Positions 1 through 8,604 of a DNA stretch of 64,000 bases are shown piece after piece (the first letter of the stretch is position 1; every line of letters starts with the position of its first letter). Made by a program: the position numbers and the translations under genes. The notes beneath the pieces were generated by a model. The model did no database searches. It was given only the letters and a program-made list of their open reading frames with translations, and had not been told where the DNA came from. Source of the stretch: Actinospica robiniae DSM 44927. GTDB taxonomy: Bacteria > Actinomycetota > Actinomycetes > Streptomycetales > Catenulisporaceae. The stretch is taken from contig NZ_KI632511.1 in NCBI RefSeq assembly GCF_000504285.1, forward strand, positions 865,372-929,371, read 5' to 3'.

Positions 1-1
1 G

Positions 2-946
2 AGCGCCACTCACGCCTTCGGCACCGCTCTCTCGGCCATCGCGTTCAAGGCCGGCGATGTCATCCTGGCCACCCGCAACGACTTCATCTCCAACCAGATC
101 GCCTTCCTGTCACTGCAGAAGCGGCACGGAGTGCGGGTCGTGCATGCGCCGGACTCTCCAGAGGGCGGTGTGGACGTGGATGCGATGGCGACGCTGATGC
201 GTTCGCTCCGGCCGCGGCTGGTGACCGCCACCCACATCCCCACCAATTCCGGCCTGGTCCAACCCGTCGCGCAGATCGGCCGGCACTGTCGCGAACTGGA
301 CCTGCTCTACCTCGTCGACGCGTGCCAATCGGTCGGCCAGTACCCCGTCGACGTCGAGGAGATCGGCTGCGACCTGCTCACCGCGACCTGCCGGAAGTTC
401 CTGCGCGGACCGCGCGGCTCCGGGTTCCTGTTCGTCTCCGACCGTGTGCTGCAGGCAGGCTATGAGCCGTTGTTCCTGGACATGCACGGTGCTCTCTGGA
501 TCGAGCCGGGACGGTACCGGCCCGCCGAGACCGCGGCCCGCTTCGAGGAATGGGAGTTCCCTTACGCGACCGTGCTCGGCTGCGCGGCTGCCGCACGCTA
601 CGCGAGGCAGGTCGGCATGGAGGCTGTCGCCCGGCGCTCCCCGGCGCTTGCGGCCCGGCTTCGCGACCGACTCGGGTCGATATCAGGGGTACGCGTGCTC
701 GACCGCGGTCCGCAGGTCGGCGCCATCGTCACGTTCTGTGTCGAAGGCTGGCGGCCGCAGCCCTTCAAGGAGGCCATGGACGCCCATCGCATCACCTCGG
801 CCCTGAGCTTCCGTGAGTTCGCACAGTTCGATTTCGCTGACAAGAACGTCGAGTGGTGCCTGCGCCTGTCGCCGCACTACTACAACACCGAGGCAGAGGT
901 CGATGAAGTGGCCTCAACGGTCGCGGACCTGCGGGGGCGACAATGA
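2..946 (+). CDS. Class V aminotransferase-fold PLP enzyme (5' partial)
   Basis: The reading frame is open from the first bases of the window, so the N-terminus is missing. The visible part has the class V (SufS/isopenicillin-N-epimerase-like) layout: a THIPTNSG segment, the PLP-contacting VDACQSVGQ motif (Asp that pairs with the pyridine nitrogen), and CRKFLRGPRGSGFLFV, whose Lys should form the Schiff base with PLP. The C-terminal small domain follows, ending near LSPHYYNTEAEV. Its stop overlaps the start of the downstream MFS gene (ATGA), so the two are translated together. This suggests an enzyme that makes or modifies an amino-acid-derived metabolite which the transporter exports. The substrate (desulfurase, epimerase or lyase) cannot be assigned. 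Confidence 0.85.
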   Translation, partial: SATHAFGTALSAIAFKAGDVILATRNDFISNQIAFLSLQKRHGVRVVHAPDSPEGGVDVDAMATLMRSLRPRLVTATHIPTNSGLVQPVAQIGRHCRELDLLYLVDACQSVGQYPVDVEEIGCDLLTATCRKFLRGPRGSGFLFVSDRVLQAGYEPLFLDMHGALWIEPGRYRPAETAARFEEWEFPYATVLGCAAAARYARQVGMEAVARRSPALAARLRDRLGSISGVRVLDRGPQVGAIVTFCVEGWRPQPFKEAMDAHRITSALSFREFAQFDFADKNVEWCLRLSPHYYNTEAEVDEVASTVADLRGRQ

Positions 947-2235
947 CTACGGTAGAACCGCCCCTCCGGCCGCCGCGCTCCGATGAGCCTGAGAGCCTTT
1001 GGCGGCATCGGGACTTCCGCACGTTCTGGATCGGCGAGACCGTCTCCCTGCTCGGCACCCAGATCACGAATCTCGCACTGCCGTTGACCGCCGTCTACGC
1101 GTTCCACGCGACCGACGCCCAGGTGGGCCTGCTGCGATTTCTTCAGCTCGCCCCGTATATCGGACTGGCGTTGGTCTTCGGGGTCTGGGTCGACCGGCAC
1201 CGCAGGGGACGGGTGATGCTCTGGACCAACCTGGCCCGGATGGTCCTGGTCGCCCTGGTGCCGGTTCTGAACTGGTTGCATGGACTCGACATGGCGGTGT
1301 TGCTGGTCATCTCCTGTGTCGTCGGCGTCACCTCGGTGATGTTCGATGTGAGCTGGATGCCCTTCGTGCCCGGCCTCGTACGGGACCCTGGCCTCCAGGT
1401 CGACGCCAATGCGAAGATGGGGATCAGCTCCTCCACGGCGGGCGTGGCGGGGCCGGGGATCGCTGGCGCCGTGGTGGCCGCGTTGACCGCGCCGGCTGCC
1501 ATGGCCTTGGACGCGCTTTCCTATGGAGTCTCGGTCACCTCGCTCCTGCTGATCCGAACGCCCGAGCCCCGCCCGGCGCAAACCGCGGATCGGCGCGTGG
1601 CGAGCGAAGTGCGCGACGGGCTGCACTGGGTCTTCGGCAGGCCGATTCTCAGCTGGCTCGCGATGGTCGGCTTCTGCTGCAACCTCTCGATGACCGCCGT
1701 CTGGACCATGTTCCTGCTGTATGGAACCCACGAGCTTCAGCTGAGCCCGTCAGACCTCGGCCTGATCTTCACGATCTCCTCGATCGGCGGAGTGATCGGC
1801 GCGTCGGCCTCCGGATGGATCATCAAGAAGTTCCCACTCGGGCGCGTCTACTTCACTGCTCAGTCCGGACTGCTGCTCGGCCCGGCTTTGATCGTCCTGA
1901 TCTCCGGTCCGCGTTTGTTGGCGATGGCGCTGGCCGCCGGTTCCTTCTTCCTCACCTATCTGGGCCTGGGTGTCGCGAACGTCATCATCGTCACTGTCCG
2001 CCAGGCCGCGACCCCCCAGGCGCTGATGAGCCGGATGACCGCGTGTTTCCGCATGCTGCTGTTCGGCGGCGGCGCCATCGGCGGCCTGCTCGCGGGCCTT
2101 CTCACTGGGTGGATGGGCGACCGGAACGCACTTGTCGCCGCTGCCGTGTTCTCGGCCGTCGTCGTCCTGGCCCTGGCGGCATCTCCGGTCAGCCGAATGC
2201 GCACCCTGCCGCCGAACCTGGAAGACCGCGACTGA
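943..2235 (+). CDS. MFS exporter (EntS-like/MFS_3 type)
   Basis: A 430-residue integral membrane protein with about 12 hydrophobic segments. It begins with the typical N-terminal FRTFWIGETVSLLGTQITNLALPL segment of EntS-like major facilitator exporters and has the loop 2-3 signature GVWVDRHRRGRVM. These transporters usually export siderophores, macrolides or other small metabolites by proton antiport. The start codon overlaps the stop of the upstream PLP enzyme (ATGA), so they form an operon. A strong inverted repeat at 2251-2284 ends it. Confidence 0.9.
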   Translation: MTTVEPPLRPPRSDEPESLWRHRDFRTFWIGETVSLLGTQITNLALPLTAVYAFHATDAQVGLLRFLQLAPYIGLALVFGVWVDRHRRGRVMLWTNLARMVLVALVPVLNWLHGLDMAVLLVISCVVGVTSVMFDVSWMPFVPGLVRDPGLQVDANAKMGISSSTAGVAGPGIAGAVVAALTAPAAMALDALSYGVSVTSLLLIRTPEPRPAQTADRRVASEVRDGLHWVFGRPILSWLAMVGFCCNLSMTAVWTMFLLYGTHELQLSPSDLGLIFTISSIGGVIGASASGWIIKKFPLGRVYFTAQSGLLLGPALIVLISGPRLLAMALAAGSFFLTYLGLGVANVIIVTVRQAATPQALMSRMTACFRMLLFGGGAIGGLLAGLLTGWMGDRNALVAAAVFSAVVVLALAASPVSRMRTLPPNLEDRD

Positions 2236-2250
2236 TCACCGGCACGACCG

Positions 2251-2284
2251 CAGGTGGCCGCCCGCACGGAGGGGCGGCCACCTG
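2251..2284 (+). terminator. Hairpin terminator after the MFS gene
   Basis: Perfect 13-bp arms CAGGTGGCCGCCC and GGGCGGCCACCTG enclose an 8-base loop, 15 bases after the MFS stop codon. There is no T-run, as is usual for actinomycete hairpin terminators. Confidence 0.75.
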
Positions 2285-2520
2285 CGCGCAGCCTACGGGC
2301 AGATCGAATTAATTCAAGGATCGGCCCGTGAGGTGATCCCGGCGCCGCTTTCCGGGCGGATCGGGCATCGGCTGGCATTGCGGACGTCGGCGACGTAGTA
2401 CGCGGAGCCGCTGGTAGAAGGGTTCTGGCTAACTGGGCGTTTGATCATGCCTTGTCGTGATGGAGTGGACGGAGACTCGCGCCGGAAACGCCGGATACGG
2501 CGGTTCTGGCACGCCAGCGC

Positions 2521-2814
2521 GTGCCCCCGGAGGCGTACGGCATGACGAACAGGAGCCCGTACCCCTCCGACATCTCCGACGCCCGCCGGGCACTGATCGG
2601 ACTGTTCCTCACCGCCCGGCAGCAGGCCCGGATCGACCGCCGGCCCACCGGCGGGCCGGCCCGCACCGACGTCCGGGAAGTGTTCAACGCCCTGCTCTAT
2701 CTCAACCGTACGGGAATCGCCTGGAAGTATCTGCCCCATGGCTTCCCGCCCCACGGCACCGTCTATTACTACTACGCCGCCTGGCGCGATGGGCGAGCAC
2801 TCTGCGCAGCATGA
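2521..2814 (+). pseudogene. IS5-family transposase, N-terminal fragment
   Basis: The frame from about 2542 encodes MTNRSPYPSDISDARRALIG and then FNALLYLNRTGIAWKYLPHGFPPHGTVYYYYAAWRDG. This is the N-terminal DNA-binding (DUF4096-type) part of IS5-family transposases. Homology stops after YYYYAAWRDG, and the DDE catalytic core is absent, so this is a truncated remnant. It marks the first of several insertion-sequence scars in the left part of the window. Confidence 0.75.
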
Positions 2815-2984
2815 GCGGCAGCAGCGTGGTCCGCTCCGGCCCGAGCATCGTCGATCCCCGCCTGGGCGCCATCGCCGCAGTGCACGCGGGCGGCTCGTCG
2901 GCTGATCGGCCACGGGACGCGCACAACCACGCCGTCTACCTGAACGAGTCCGAGGTCGCCTGGATCGCCCAGCAGTTCGCATAA
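2811..2984 (+). CDS. Small ORF of unknown function (possible gene remnant)
   Basis: A 57-codon frame begins with ATG inside the degenerate end of the IS5 fragment and ends in VYLNESEVAWIAQQFA. The amphipathic C-terminus looks protein-like, but there is no clear ribosome binding site and no family is recognised. It may be the 3' end of a gene cut by the IS5 insertion rather than an independent gene. Confidence 0.25.
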   Translation: MSGSSVVRSGPSIVDPRLGAIAAVHAGGSSADRPRDAHNHAVYLNESEVAWIAQQFA

Positions 2985-3021
2985 TCGAACCCGCGGCAAC
3001 CGGGGTGCGCGCGAGTACCGC

Positions 3022-3786
3022 CTACCGGGTCTGGACCGAGTGCGTGGGGAATTCGATCTCGGCTTCTTGGCCGGCGTTGAGCAGGAAGTAGCCGAGGAAG
3101 GTCACGCCGTGCTCCTGCGCGTCGAATCGGGCGATGCGGATGCCTGCGGGCTCGTAGAAGGTGTCGCCTGGATGGAGGACGGTGACTGGTTCGCCCTCGA
3201 TCTGGTAGACGGCCGAGCCGGCTTCGATGCTGCCGAAGACCGGGCCGTTGTGGACGTGGAGTCCGCTGGCGTGGCCAGGCGCGATGGTGATCCGCCGGAT
3301 CTCGACCCGCCCGGTGTGCCAGGGCTCTGTCAGCGCCTGGTCCAGCACGACTGTGCGGGTGACGGGGAGCGGGTCCGGGCGCTCGCCGCTACCGTCGGCG
3401 AAGTATTCGTGTTCGGTCACGGGTACGCCGGCCTCGGCGCGGGTGCCGTCCTGTGCATCGGGTTCGAGAGCCAGATGGGTCATGGCGGCGGTCGCGGTGG
3501 CGCCGTGCCAGTGCCACTCCCCGGGTTCGATCAGCACACTGTCGCCGACGTGGAGGGTCTCGAGGGGTCCGCCGCGGTGCTGCACGTGCCCGACGCCCGC
3601 GGTGATGATGAGCGTCTGCCCGGCCGGATGCCGATGCCAGACCGTGCGGGCGCCGGCGGCGAAGTCAACGCTGTCGACGTGGAGGTGCGCGGCGGCCTCG
3701 GGCACCTCCACCGGGTCGATCCGGGTAGCGCCGGTGACCCATTCCTCGGGTGCCTGTGTGCCGGGCGTGCTGCGGGATATGCGCAT
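3022..3786 (-). CDS. Bicupin-domain protein
   Basis: A 254-residue protein with two cupin barrels. The first has HVDSVDFAAGARTVWHRHPAGQTLIIT and GDSVLIEPGEWHWHGA, with the His and Glu ligands of cupin motif 1 and the His of motif 2. The second has ITIAPGHASGLHVHNGPVFGSIEAG and LHPGDTFYEPAGIRIARFD. The first half resembles the small YhhW/carboxymuconolactone-associated cupins that bind a divalent metal. The start is the ATG preceded by AAAGGACG at a good distance. It lies just downstream of the TetR gene on the same strand (23-base gap), so the regulator probably controls it. The substrate is unknown. Confidence 0.8.
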   Translation of the reverse strand: MRISRSTPGTQAPEEWVTGATRIDPVEVPEAAAHLHVDSVDFAAGARTVWHRHPAGQTLIITAGVGHVQHRGGPLETLHVGDSVLIEPGEWHWHGATATAAMTHLALEPDAQDGTRAEAGVPVTEHEYFADGSGERPDPLPVTRTVVLDQALTEPWHTGRVEIRRITIAPGHASGLHVHNGPVFGSIEAGSAVYQIEGEPVTVLHPGDTFYEPAGIRIARFDAQEHGVTFLGYFLLNAGQEAEIEFPTHSVQTR

Positions 3787-3809
3787 GAGCTGATCGTCCT
3801 TTGGCTGGG

Positions 3810-4391
3810 TTATTCGGCGACGTTCGCATCGATGAGGGCGAGGGTTCCGGTGACTGCTTGGTCGAAGGGCTCTGTCGTGCCCGCGGCGCGGGCCAGGACG
3901 TATCCGCCCTGCAGCGTCGCGATGATCATGGCTGCGGTGGCGTCCGGATCCAGGCGGGAACTGAACTCGCCCTGTTCCCGGCCTTCGGCGAGCACTCGGG
4001 CAAGGCGGCTGCGTATCCAGGCGAGGGTCTGCTCGACGGGGGCTCGCAGCGCGGGGATCGCCATGACCTCGGGGTCCTGTGTGAGCCTGCCGATCGGGCA
4101 GCCGCGCAGCACTTCGCGCTCGCGACGCAGGTACGCGCCGATGCGTTCGACGGCGGTGCCGGGGCCGGACAGCTGTGTCTCGGCCGCAGCCCGCAGCTGC
4201 TCCGCGGAGCGGCCGATGGCTTCGGCCGCGAGGGCCTCCTTGCTGGCGAAGTGGTGGTACATGCTGCCCTGCCCGGCGTCTGCCCGCTGTTGGATGGCCT
4301 TCGGGCTGACGCCGACGTAGCCGCGTTCCCACAGCAGTTCACGTGTGCTCTCGATGAGCCGTTCCCTCGTGTCCACGACCCGAGTGTACAT
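3810..4391 (-). CDS. TetR/AcrR-family transcriptional repressor
   Basis: A 193-residue protein with an N-terminal TetR helix-turn-helix: RERLIESTRELLWERGYVGV, then SPKAIQQRADAGQGSMYHHFASKEALAAE. The C-terminal ligand domain contains GCPIGRLTQDPEVM, typical of the YcdC/TetR_C_16-like group. The ATG start lies within a 20-bp palindrome (4385-4404) and has no ribosome binding site, so the message may be leaderless and self-repressed. A GTG at 4376 is an alternative start. The bicupin gene downstream is the likely regulated partner. Confidence 0.88.
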   Translation of the reverse strand: MYTRVVDTRERLIESTRELLWERGYVGVSPKAIQQRADAGQGSMYHHFASKEALAAEAIGRSAEQLRAAAETQLSGPGTAVERIGAYLRREREVLRGCPIGRLTQDPEVMAIPALRAPVEQTLAWIRSRLARVLAEGREQGEFSSRLDPDATAAMIIATLQGGYVLARAAGTTEPFDQAVTGTLALIDANVAE

Positions 4392-4404
4392 ACTAGTTGG
4401 TACA
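4385..4404. promoter_or_regulatory. Probable TetR operator (20-bp palindrome)
   Basis: The sequence reads TGTAC, AT, ACTAGT, TG, GTACA. The outer 5-bp arms and the ACTAGT core are perfectly dyad-symmetric; only the two linking dinucleotides break symmetry. It covers the start codon of the TetR gene, as expected for an autorepressor site. Confidence 0.65.
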
Positions 4405-4541
4405 GAAATCCAGGAGGCCTCAGAACATTGAGGCCATCGAGCGCTGGAGCCAAGTGGTGATCGCCGCCAGGGGGCGCTTCCCGGCGGGCCGCGGCCTGAA
4501 CGACGCCGACCTGACCCGCGCCCATCTCTGGATGCTGTTGG

Positions 4542-5637
4542 TTAATTCGTGGCGAGCGTCGACTTATCGGTGGGGTAGGGAGCGGCGAAGTGGCTGGTGC
4601 GGGTTTCTGCTGGTGTTATGCCTGTCGGGCGGTTGTCGAGTCGGGCGAGGTTGATGGCTGCTCCGGTGAGCTGGTGTTGCAGGCTGGTCTTGGCCAGGCC
4701 GTGGTAGCGGGATCTACGCAGTCAGCTGCGGTGGACCGCTCGGGAGATGGTGCCTTCGACTCCTGCGCGGATCTTGTACTGGGTTTTCCAGAGTGGGTCT
4801 TGTTCCTCGGCGCGGCGTTTTCGCAGTGCCTCGGTGACCTCTCGTTCTTGGATCGAGAGCTGGCGGCGTTTGCCTCGGGTGCAGTCTTGCTTCATCGGGC
4901 ACGGGCCGCAGTCGCGCCGGGAGAACTGCACTCGGATCACGGCTTTCTCGCGCTGGAGTTCTTTCGCCCACCAGATGCTGGTCTTCCCGTTGGGGCAGAT
5001 CGCGTGTTGCTGGTCCCAGTCGATGGTGAACGTTTCGGTGCCGAATCCCTTCTCGGCTCGGCGCTGCCAGCCGGTGTCCGCGTGGGTCGGTCCGCGCAGG
5101 TGGACAACGTGTCGGGCGTGCGCGTCGACGATGTGGTGGCCGCTGACGTACCCGGAGTCCACGAAGTGCTCTTCCGGCAGTAGAGCGCGCTTGGCGAGGG
5201 CGTCGTGGTCGGCGGGGAGTACCTCGACGTCGGTGACGGTGGCCCGGGTGGTTACGACATGGGTGATCAGGTTCGGTGTCTGCGCCCCGCAGGTCTCGGT
5301 GAAGTGGACCTTGTAGCCGTCCCAGATGGTCTCGCGTTTCACGCTGCCGCGCGCCTCTGTGCCGTACGGGGTCACCAGCCGCTTCGCGCCGGGAAGCCTG
5401 TCCTTGGCTTCCCGGCGCCGCAGGATGCCGTCGAGCAGGTGGAACTTCTGGGCCCAGACTTGGCGCAGGGTGCTGATCTGCGGCAGATCCTGTAGAGCGG
5501 CGGGGGCGGAGAGCAGCGCGAGGAGTCGCGCGTCGTCCGCGGCTATGCGTGCCCCGGTCACCTCACGCTTGGCGGTGTCTTGGGGAAGCGTGAGTCTTCG
5601 GCCCGGGTGGCGTAGTGCCTGAACCAGGCCGGTGCGG
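4542..5637 (-). pseudogene. IS1182-family transposase, decayed
   Basis: The central part (4722-5561) encodes an uninterrupted IS1182-type transposase segment: YGTEARGSVKRETIWDGYKVHFTET, HVVTTRATVTDVEVL, HFVDSGYVSGHHIV and CPNGKTSIWW ... CGPCPMKQDC (transposase DDE domain with zinc-binding Cys). It is damaged at both ends. A TGA interrupts the C-terminal RAVHRS*LRRSRYHGLAKT region, with homology continuing in frame to a TAA at 4542. Upstream of 5561 the homology (DSRFPKT, AKREVTGARIAADDARLLALLS) is split over two frames. The N-terminal third is missing, and the fragment stops 5 bases from the LysE stop codon. It is non-functional. Confidence 0.85.
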
Positions 5638-5641
5638 GGCG

Positions 5642-6280
5642 TCAGTCGCTGACGCTCAGGCGGAGGGCGAAGCCGGCGATCACGATGCCGGTGACGCGGT
5701 CGAGGATCTTGCGGGCGTGGGGCTTGCGCAGCCAGCTGCCGAGGGCTGTGGCGGAGGCTATGAGCACTGTGGACCAGATCATGCCGAGGGTGATGTGGAC
5801 GCTGGTGAGCAGGAGCCCCATCGGCAGGTGGGGCACGTCCGCCGGCATGAATTGCGGCAGGACCGCGACGTAGAAGACGCCCATCTTCGGGTTAAGCAGG
5901 TTGGTCAGTGTGCCTTGGCGCCAGCCCGCCGCCAGCGTGTCGGCTCCGGCGAGAGCCTCAGCGGTCTCCTGGGTGACGTGGCCGTTCCCGCGGAAGCTGT
6001 CACGGATCATCCGCGTCGCCATCCACAGCAGGTAGCCGACGCCCGCCCAGCGCACGGTCTCGTAGGCGAGGTGGGAGGCGGTCAGGAGCGCGGTCACGCC
6101 AAGGGAGGTGAGGGTGCCCCACAGCAGGGTGCCGGTCTGTATACCGAGAACTACGCCCCAGGCACGGGTTCTTCCCCTGAGGGCGGCGGTGCGGATGATC
6201 AGTGCGGTATCGAGACCCGGGGTGAGGGTGAGGAGCCCCACGACCAGGGCGAAGGACCAAAGGGCGGTGCTCATTGCCAT
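5642..6280 (-). CDS. LysE/RhtB-family amino-acid exporter
   Basis: A 212-residue membrane protein with six hydrophobic segments. It starts MAMSTALWSFALVVGLLTLTPGLDTALIIRTAALRG, the conserved first helix and PGxD/TALI motif of LysE exporters. A NLLNPKMGVFYVAVLPQFM motif (NPK) follows. The family exports amino acids or derivatives such as lysine, homoserine or threonine. The start at 6280 is preceded by AGGATGG; a second ATG lies two codons later. The stop codon is directly adjacent to the IS1182 remnant, so the natural 3' context has been lost. Confidence 0.85.
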   Translation of the reverse strand: MAMSTALWSFALVVGLLTLTPGLDTALIIRTAALRGRTRAWGVVLGIQTGTLLWGTLTSLGVTALLTASHLAYETVRWAGVGYLLWMATRMIRDSFRGNGHVTQETAEALAGADTLAAGWRQGTLTNLLNPKMGVFYVAVLPQFMPADVPHLPMGLLLTSVHITLGMIWSTVLIASATALGSWLRKPHARKILDRVTGIVIAGFALRLSVSD

Positions 6281-6414
6281 GGAGGGCCATCCTATCGACG
6301 GGGCGATGATGCCCTTCACGCCGCCCCGGTCCGCTCGACCGGTTGCCGTTCTCGATGCGGGCGCCGGAACGAACCGGGGCGGCGAGGTGGGCTCCGGTGA
6401 TCGCGCGCCAGCGG

Positions 6415-6971
6415 CCTGGGCGGACTCGACCATCGAGTACGAGATCGGCACCGGCGAGGTGATCAGGCTCCTGACCTCGATGACCGACCCCGAGCTCCAC
6501 CCGGCCTCCGAGATCGCCCGGCTCTACGTCGAACGCTGGCAGGGCGAGGTCTCCAACCTCCAGGTCAAGACCCAGCAGATCACCCCCGGCCAGGTCCTGC
6601 GCTCCCACCACCCCGACCAGGTCCACCAGGAGATCTGGGCGCACCTGGCCGTCAACCACTGCCTCTCGCGCCTGGTCGCGCTGATGGCCGACGAACGACG
6701 CGAAGACCCCGAGCGCGTCTCGTTCACCAAAGTCCTCAAAGAGGTACGCCGCAGCGTCATCCGCCAGATCGCCTACGCCGTCAACCGGGTCCTGGACATA
6801 GCAGACGACCCGAACCGCTACCGCAACCCCGAACGCGCCCCACGCACCAGCGCACGCACCGTCAAACGCATCCGACAACGCTTCGGGACCCGCCGCACAC
6901 CCCCCAACACGCCGGTCACGGTCAAAGCACCACCCCGAACCATCAGAGTACTGCCACTCAAGATAAGTTGA
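6415..6971 (+). pseudogene. IS4-family transposase, C-terminal fragment
   Basis: An open frame encodes the C-terminal third of an IS4-family DDE transposase: STIEYEIGTGEVIRLLTSMTDPE, then ASEIARLYVERWQGE (the YxxRWxxE signature with the catalytic Glu), LRSHHPDQVHQEIWAHLAVNHCL and a basic tail ending at LPLKIS. The N-terminal two thirds with both catalytic Asp residues are missing, so it is a remnant. It ends only 20 bases before the first CRISPR repeat. Confidence 0.8.
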
Positions 6972-6991
6972 TCAGAACGACATTGCCGGCG

Positions 6992-7264
6992 GGGACCATC
7001 CCCGCGTCCGCGGGGAGCACCCATGGAGGAAGCCCGGGACGAGATCCTGCGCGGGACCATCCCCGCGTCCGCGGGGAGCACTACATCGTGACCGGCCCGG
7101 ACGCGACCGCGCTGGGACCATCCCCGCGTCCGCGGGGAGCACGACGCTGGCCCGTCTCCCAGCGGAAGAGCGCGGGGACCATCCCCGCGTCCGCGGGGAG
7201 CACTTGATCTGTGCCAGTTCCTCGCGCAGAGTCGCGGGATCATCCCCGCGTCCGCGGGGAGCAC
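6992..7264 (-). CRISPR. Type I-E CRISPR array, 5 repeats and 4 spacers
   Basis: Five 29-bp repeats lie at 6992-7020, 7053-7081, 7114-7142, 7175-7203 and 7236-7264. On the plus strand each begins GGGACCATCCCC and ends GGGGAGCAC, with an internal CCCCGCG/CGCGGGG-type dyad. The four spacers are each exactly 32 bp (7021-7052, 7082-7113, 7143-7174, 7204-7235). The 29/32 geometry and the repeat sequence match type I-E (Ecoli-like) arrays of actinomycetes. By comparison with the E. coli repeat, the transcribed orientation is the minus strand (starting GTGCTCCCC, ending GGTCCC). The repeat at 7236 has one change, giving GATCCC at its 3' end. No cas gene is present anywhere in the window. Confidence 0.97.
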
Positions 7265-7400
7265 AGTGCCCGACCAGCTTGATTATCCTGACGCGGACGG
7301 GAAACGCTTCAGATTGCAAGAGTCGGTCATTAGCGACATCTCACCCATTCTGGTCTTGTGGCGAGTGGAATTCGACGACGATCTACCGGAACCGGATGCA
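7265..7400 (-). promoter_or_regulatory. Putative CRISPR leader
   Basis: If the array is transcribed leftward, the leader must lie immediately right of 7264. This stretch is visibly more A+T-rich than its neighbours (for example GCTTGATTATCCTG and GCAAGAGTCGGTCATTAGCG), as leaders usually are. No coding frame is convincing here. The assignment is inferred from repeat orientation only. Confidence 0.4.
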
Positions 7401-7807
7401 GGAGCGAACTGCGCAATGCGAGGACTAGATCCCGAAAGTCGAGCGTCAGCGCCGGCCGCCCTGTGAGCGGACGGCGTTGTAGAGTACAACAACTTCGAGG
7501 TGGATGCTCCGAGAACCCGCGAACGGTGGGCACCCGAACGATGAGCCTTGTCCGCACGAGAAGAACGATCGTGGTTCCTGCACACTGGCCGTCGTGGAGC
7601 CCTGGCCTTGCGACAAGATTACAGCGGCTGGCATCGGCACCCGGACGCTGGTCAGCCAGGACGCGTCCGCCGAATCCTCTCATGGAGACTTCTTCGGCGG
7701 TCTGGTTTACGGCGTCTATCGCCCGGCGGAGAGCGCCGACGCCCCCACCGGCCCGGCCGACGGCGACGAGTTGCGCAACACGACGCGAGGGGCCGGATTC
7801 CGCGTGA

Positions 7808-7947
7808 TGGGCGAGCGGGGCGCGAGCGGATGGGCGTGGACGGCGTGGCGCTTTCGGCTATCAGCGGGACGGGACGGCGGCGGGAAACCGGGCCGGAGCA
7901 CGACAGATGAGACACCTCGGCCTGAGCCGATATATTCTGTACCTGAT
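7808..7947 (+). repeat. Diverged direct repeat, copy A
   Basis: This 140-bp stretch aligns without gaps to 12157-12296 (constant offset 4,349). Shared blocks include TGGGCGAGCG, CGAGCGGATGGGCG, CGGGA/AAACCGG and GAGCCG-TATATTC-GTA-CTGAT. Read in plus-strand frame, both copies encode a similar peptide containing ASGWA-TAW, GRD--GK-GRS and PEP-YSV-D, and several differences are synonymous. This suggests both derive from one coding sequence. It lies directly upstream of a truncated AraC gene. No known element is recognised. Between 7265 and 7985 nothing else is supported. Confidence 0.6.
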
Positions 7948-7985
7948 TTTAATTATCTACGGACTCGGATGGGCGTGTCGGCGCG

Positions 7986-8355
7986 GTGATCCGCCTCGTC
8001 CTGTTCGAGCTCGCCGCCGCCGGACCGCTCCCGCTGGCCGTCTCGCTTCCGCCCGAAGGGCCGTTGCGCGAATGCTGCCTGGACTACCTCGAGGCGCCGT
8101 CCGCCCAGGTCACGAACGCCGATTGGGCGCGAAGGGCGACGATGAGCGAGCGGACGCTCGATCGTACCTTCCGGGGTCTGACGGGCAGCAGCCCGGCCGC
8201 GTGGAGAACCCGCGCACGCCTTGCTCTCTGTGCTGCCGAGACTCAGAGTGGAACCGATCACCGCCATCGCGACAAGCCTCGGATACGCCTCACCGGCCGC
8301 GTTTACCGCGGCGTTCACACGCGTCCTCGGACAGCCGCCGCCAGCTTACCGCTAG
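7986..8355 (+). pseudogene. AraC-family regulator, C-terminal fragment with frameshift
   Basis: The first frame (from GTG 7986) encodes IRLVLFELAAAGPLPLAVSLPP, then GPLRECCLDYLEAPSAQVTNADWARRATMSERTLDRTFRGLTGSSPAAWRTRARL, the first HTH of an AraC/XylS domain. After about 8220 the homology moves to another frame and reads PITAIATSLGYASPAAFTAAFTRVLGQPPPAYR before a TAG at 8353. That is the second HTH with its usual ending. The N-terminal sensing domain is absent and a frameshift splits the DNA-binding domain, so the gene is dead. Confidence 0.8.
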
Positions 8356-8591
8356 ACCGTCCGCGAACGGCGCCTACGATCGAGCATCCATACCGCAGAA
8401 CCGTCCAGCAGCGCACTATGTTCGGCACGCAATCGGCACCGTGCAACGTGATGTGCTGGACCACACGCTCATCGCCGACTTGGCCGACCTGCGTGAGGCC
8501 GCGCGGCGCGCCCTGGCCTGGGACTTGGTGTCCGCTTCTGGGAGAGGGCCCACCCGTCGAGAATTCGATGTGCTTGATCCATCTGCCCGGT

Positions 8592-8597
8592 TAGGCT
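8592..8597 (+). promoter_or_regulatory. -10 hexamer TAGGCT, leaderless start
   Basis: TAGGCT ends 7 bases before the ATG of the S66 peptidase gene. No Shine-Dalgarno sequence is possible in that distance, so transcription probably begins at or next to the start codon. Confidence 0.45.
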
Positions 8598-8604
8598 CGC
8601 CTCC

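Noticed and set aside
3040-4320. Long plus-strand open frames opposite the cupin and TetR genes
   Set aside because: They are mirror images of the real minus-strand genes in high-G+C DNA and encode no recognisable domain; similar long shadows occur over most genes in the window.
6968-7319. ORFs running through the CRISPR repeats (PASAG / ADAGM repeat proteins)
   Set aside because: The repeats and 32-bp spacers explain the periodic peptide pattern; the ORFs are artefacts.
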